Shown here in pieces: positions 59,305 to 64,000 of a DNA stretch of 64,000 nucleotides. Every line of letters starts with the position of its first letter. Within the stretch, counting starts at the first letter, position 1. The stretch lies in NCBI GenBank assembly GCA_023374045.1, contig CM041782.1:185956925-186020924 (forward strand). The letters run 5' to 3'. Source of the stretch: Limonium bicolor (taxonomy: Eukaryota > Streptophyta > Magnoliopsida > Caryophyllales > Plumbaginaceae). The position numbers were made by a program, and so were the translations under genes. The notes below the pieces were generated by a model. That model saw only the letters and a program-made list of their open reading frames with translations. It searched no databases and was not told where the DNA came from.

Positions 59305-62300
59305 TGAAATACCCCAAACCTTGATATGTTGTTAAACATTTAAACTATGGTATGTAAAGGCTAAAAAGTGCCTTAGAAACATCAGTGAACAATTTAAACC
59401 ATAGTAAAATGCAATAAGGCACTAAGACACAGCTTGAGCAAAAACATGCTCTAAGCTTGGAGTGAACTTGGTTAGGACCCAAAGAGCCTACCAAGACTTA
59501 ATAATATTCAATTATGATTTAATAAGGCTAATTAAGTCCTTAGGAAACTTTGGTATACAGTTAAACCAAACAAAACACAAGAATATACCTTAAAGTCAAT
59601 AAGAGCAAAAATGTGCTCTAAGCTTGGGATAAATTTGTATAAGACCTAATGGTCATACCTATACCTTATAAATATGTTAATGAACATATTAAATCAATTA
59701 TTAAAGAAAACCAAGCTTGAAAACAAGTTAAAACACAAAAGTGCTTTAAGGAGTCTTAAAGCACGTTTTTGAAAAATTGTCTTGTAAATGAGTTTTGAGT
59801 GGCTAAATGTCCATCATTACTCTTTAATTAACATGTGTACTAAATAGTATCACATTTGGAAATCTATATCAATGGGAAATCAAAAATTTCACATCTATGT
59901 GCCTTGTTTTTAGTGAATAGTAACTTTAATAAGCTAGTTTGTAACATATGTTGTTATAAGTAATTAAATTGGTCAACAAAGACCAAAACACCCTTATTAT
60001 GATTATAGGGGCCGATTTTTGTAGGGTGAGTCATCACCATTCACAAATCAATTAAAGGAAAGGAAAGTGAGTAAAGTAAAGTACTATTTGCTTTATATGT
60101 AAAATATCTCAACAAAGTGAACACTCTCACCTCATTCTCTTCTTCCTTCTCATTTCACACGTCTTCAAGCTCCCTTCCTCCCTTCCATTTACGATTTGCT
60201 ATAGTAACCTCTCTTCTCCATCTTCATTTCCTTGCCAAATCCAACTCCATGCTCCAAATCAAATTCTAAGACCATGTTTGTCTTAGTTAGACCAAGCTCT
60301 ACACTTCTATCTTTTCAAATCTTCAAGAACTCAATTTTGGTGCCATGGAGATTCACCGTTGATGGAGTTTGAGCTCATATTTTCACACCTTGTTGTTCTC
60401 CTTTGCTTCAAGGTAAGGAAACTCAAAGAAAATCCATGTTTCCTCCATGTTTTTATGTTGACCGAAAATCACCATTAATGGTGTAGTTACCTTGCTTTGT
60501 TCTAGCTACATTCCAATCATTCAAGGGCTAGGAGGAGTCCTCTCTTGATACTTATTCAAGCTCTCTTCCAATTCCAAGGTAAAACAATTACCTTAATGTG
60601 TTAAGACAATATATGTGCCTAGGGTTTACAATGAGATGAAGCATAATGCTTGAATACTCATTCTATTATTTGTACATTGTTTAGTAGTTGACAAACAACC
60701 AAACATCCTTACCGGTTTTACAAGGAAACAAGAAAGAAGTTTGTGGGGAAAAAGAGGTAAACAAACTATCTCAATGTAGTTTAAATGCCTTAGGAAAATG
60801 AGCTTGTTTTGCTTCATAAAATACCTAAGGAGCCAAATGCGAATGACCTAGTAAAATGCTCTCAAGGAAACTATTAAAGGGCATATGTGTTGTTGTATGT
60901 AATTGCAGGTCAAAGGCATTATTTATGTGGGAAATTCAGTGTTTAAGGTTTACGCAATTTAAGGGCCTAAGGGCCATGTTATTTAAGGGCCTAAGTGCCA
61001 AGCAATTAAGTTTATACACTATATTGTGATGTAGTGCAAATTTGGTGAAGTTATGTGTGAGAGGAAGTCCTAAATGGATCTTAGGTGTCCTTGAGTGAAA
61101 TAAGGTAAAAACCTAAGTGTTTGGATCTAGGAATATACAAGAGAAGCTATGGCAAAATTGGGAAAATGTATAAGGAGTTCTAAGTGTTTTAAATGAGTTT
61201 TGGTGAACTAGGAAGTGTGAGGAATGGATGAATGTTTATTAGAGAAGAAAACATGTGTTAAGGTGTTGTAGAGTGTTACAAGGACTTTGGTATTGTCTTG
61301 GAAGTTCTAGGAATTCAATGAGTGTTTTTGGGATGTAATAAAGTCTTGGAGAAGTTTGTTAGGTTTAGGTAATGTTGATGTACAAGGAGGAAATGATGTT
61401 TAGGTAAGATGTGAAAAAGGAGAATTAGTTAGTAAGAGAAGATGCTTGGGAGATGATGTTATGAAGGTGAGGAAACACTTTGGTGTAGTAGTCATTATAG
61501 GTGAAACACCACATAGGAAACCAAATGGAAAATGTTACAAGTGTTAAGAGATTTTGTAAGAAAAAAATTGGGTAACAAGTTGGACAATGTTGTAAGGTGA
61601 ATCAAAGAGATATTTTGGTATTAGAATATGCCTAAGTTCATGTATGAAGTTTGGGTAATCAATGGATGAAGAGAATAGATGAAACAAGACTTGAAAATGT
61701 CATATTTGGGATTCTGTTACAGTGGTCTGAGACCTAGGTAGTGGATGATGTCCCGGACCATACACAAAAAAAGGGCCGAGAGTTCACAAGAGCTTTGGTC
61801 CGGGACTTGGGGTGAGTACAAGGTCCCGGACCACCCTGTTAAAAGTAGCCGAGAGTTTCTGTAAGTGTTGGTCCGGGACTTAAGGTGAGGACCAAGTCCC
61901 GGACCACTCTAAAAATGTTGTTTAAGGTATGAAAATGATGTGTAATGATGGGGATTGATAAGTAATGATGTTATAAGGTTGTTAGGGACATGTTAGGTGA
62001 GATATAATGACAATTAAGTGAGTGAAAGGTTGTATTAAAACGTAAAAGTAAACAAGATAAAAAGTGAAGTTATGTAACTAAGTTAACGGGGATAAGTTAT
62101 GAGCATTAGACTTTAAACAATCATGTTACCCCGATGATAATAAAAGTACATGTAATGTTATCAGTTGTTCGTGAATTGCTCGAGGAACATAAGTGGACAT
62201 GATAGAGTGGACTCCGGTGACAGGTATGGTTTTCTTGCAACCTGTGTCCTACCGGATTACACCGGCTTGTATGCCAATGTGTTTTTCTGTATGTTTGCCA

Positions 62301-63805
62301 CGTTGTAGGATTAAACATGTAATGAGTTTACAGTAATTCTTTTATGTGGCGTGTTCAACTCCGATACCATTTAACCTCGAAGGTGTTAACCTTAGTTAAC
62401 TGAGTCTAGGATCACATGAGAGTTCGGTATTCGGATTAAACGACCCGAACCACAGGACGTTCTAACCACGGCTATGCGTGTGTTAATTGTGTGATATGTG
62501 TGTGTGAACGTAGGGACCTCCCTTGTATGTTTAACCCAGTTATAATACTGTATGGTGTGTAGATGTGATAGACTCCATAGTGGGGCTCTAACTAATATCT
62601 AAAAGTAAGTATGTACTAACAGTGGTGAGGAATCCGGTTAGGCCGGTCGCGCGTTGTTTGGGAGTGGGTATCCTTCTTAGCCTTACCCTTCTCTCTGTTA
62701 TGATTGTTTCCCTCACGGGTTATGATCTCCCATTAGCTTACTCCAAAGCTTAGCTATTCTGACTTATGATCGGTTTAGGGGGAACATGTGTTTGTGTGGT
62801 GTGTTCGTGCCACAAAACCCGAACCATCTTAACTTAAGTTACTCGTCCGACTATTAGGACGGTAATGAGTGTTGTATAACGAGCTTACCATGGGGGTGAC
62901 ATCATTCTCTAGGCTCACCAGTGAATTAACTATGTTTGGGTCGGCTCCTAAGAGAACCGCACCCGTTATGTTATGTGTTATTGATGTAATGCAATTTCTA
63001 GTGCGATATTGTTATGTGCACGTTGAAACGTGAAAAGTGTTGTTATGTGTTGTTATGTGATGTATGTTATACGTTGTAAATTATGGACTATGTGGATCAT
63101 GGATATGAATCCCAGTTTGTGATAAGAGGCGTTTAAGGATAACCCGAATAATGGGTAGTTGTCGTCTATTAAGGAAGTAGCTCCATTAGAGGAGAAACAC
63201 TCTAGGGGTAATGAATACCATGAGTGACTTATCAAATGAGGATGTGTTATCTGTTTGTTGAGCCCCTCGAGGCGAAATGTTGTGTGTTGTGTGTTTACAG
63301 TTGCATGCATGATCTAAATATAATCAACCGCATGCTAAGACGACAATTAGTTGTGCGTGGCCCGGTAGCATGTGGGCTGCGAGATTACCATACCAGCAAA
63401 GGTGCTGAGCCCCTTGGGGGCCACCCTTTCTCTTATTTTCCTATTTCAGGTACAAAGAGCAGGAATCCGTTCGAGAGTAGGACGGGGTAGTCGTTGTACA
63501 TGGGTAATCATTTAAGTTGTATATGTATAGTAGGTGTAGTAAGACCGAGATTGTTATCGGCATCAGTTTGTGAATACTCGGTACAGTTGAAAGGTGTATG
63601 TTGTTGTTGTGTTAATGAAAAGGGATAGTAATGTGTAGTCGCTCGGGAGTCTAGTCCATCAGACCGGTACAATTGTATATGTAATAGCCTTGTTAGCCAC
63701 GTAGGTGGTTAACGGCGTGTAACACCAAGAAGTTAAGTAATGTGATGAAGTTTGTTTCCGCTGCAATTTGTTGTTAAGTGTGTTAATGTTGGAAGGGGTG
63801 TTACA
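59305..63805 (+). repeat. Solo LTR D (4501 bp)
   Basis: TGAAATACC...GGTGTTACA flanked by CTAAC (59300-59304 and 63806-63810). The uninterrupted site survives in the 5' LTR of C (about 28124-28128), which proves the boundaries. It holds the U3 hairpin (59741-59764), a GGTCCGGGACTTGG/AAGTCCCGGACC cluster (61727-61912), donor-like CAG|GTATGG (about 62224), CCCC/GGGG hairpin (63410-63420), TTTCAG|G (63447-63449), U5 hairpin (63692-63713) and TTCCGCTGC box (63756-63764). No genes. Confidence 0.93.
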
Positions 63806-63810
63806 CTAAC

Positions 63811-64000
63811 CCTTTGGAAGTCGGCAGCCTTGGAGCATGGAAGACAGCACATTCAACTTTAATCCTAAATATCTAGCTAATTTGGTGAATCACCATTTTA
63901 CTATTCCAAATCTTACTTTTCAATCATTTAATCACATTTCCTTTCTTTCTCTTTGTGCTTGTCCCATTCCAGCCGAGCCATCAGCCCTTCCAAACTCTCT
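63811..64000 (+). repeat. 3' LTR of element C, second part (cut by window end)
   Basis: Matches the 5' LTR of C from about 28129 on, continuing the sequence interrupted by D. Confidence 0.92.

Overview
The window is plant nuclear DNA built entirely of nested LTR retrotransposons. I see no host gene, tRNA or rRNA. The evidence for a flowering plant, probably one with a large repeat-rich genome, is: Ty3/gypsy chromovirus pol proteins, very long LTRs (about 4 to 6 kb) of Tekay/Del type, initiator-Met tRNA primer sites, plant-type splice sites, AT-rich LTRs and repeated insertion of element into element. I cannot name the species.

Layout. Element A (minus strand, 1-12344, left end cut by the window) has a complete 3961-bp LTR at 8384-12344, a partial LTR at 1-2033, gag, an AlkB-like dioxygenase and pol. 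It sits in an older plus-oriented LTR fragment H (12345-13196). A minus-oriented LTR E (13197-16800 plus 26454-27024, then its PPT) follows. It is split by element F (16801-26448), a 9.6-kb element with 543-bp LTRs that look identical, target duplication GTTAC and no gag or pol. A plus LTR fragment G (27185-27601) is cut by element C. The 5' LTR of C runs from 27602 to 53281 and is interrupted by solo LTR I (31041-51609, target duplication GATTG). I is itself interrupted by complete element B (36437-50690, plus strand, target duplication ATTAA). The degenerate interior of C is 53282-58786. Its 3' LTR starts at 58787 and is split by solo LTR D (59305-63805, target duplication CTAAC).

Main result. 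Elements A and B, related but clearly diverged, both carry a 2OG-Fe(II) dioxygenase of the plant ALKBH1 type between gag and protease. In both, the gag-AlkB reading frame is cut by three short introns at the same positions and phases, so the predicted spliced product is a roughly 650-residue Gag capsid - two zinc knuckles - AlkB protein. Pol (PR-RT-RNase H-IN-chromodomain-like tail) is a separate downstream frame. Copy A keeps the catalytic AlkB core intact but has frameshifts in gag and near the AlkB N-terminus and a stop in integrase. Copy B has many frameshifts. I recall no described LTR retrotransposon with this layout, but a literature search is needed.

Second result. The six long-LTR families here differ in sequence but share RNA-like structures: a hairpin around the primer-binding site, a U5 hairpin whose stem changes with pairing kept, a C-run/G-run hairpin followed by a CAG|G acceptor-like site, a TTCCGCTGCG box, and in most of them a U3 hairpin.
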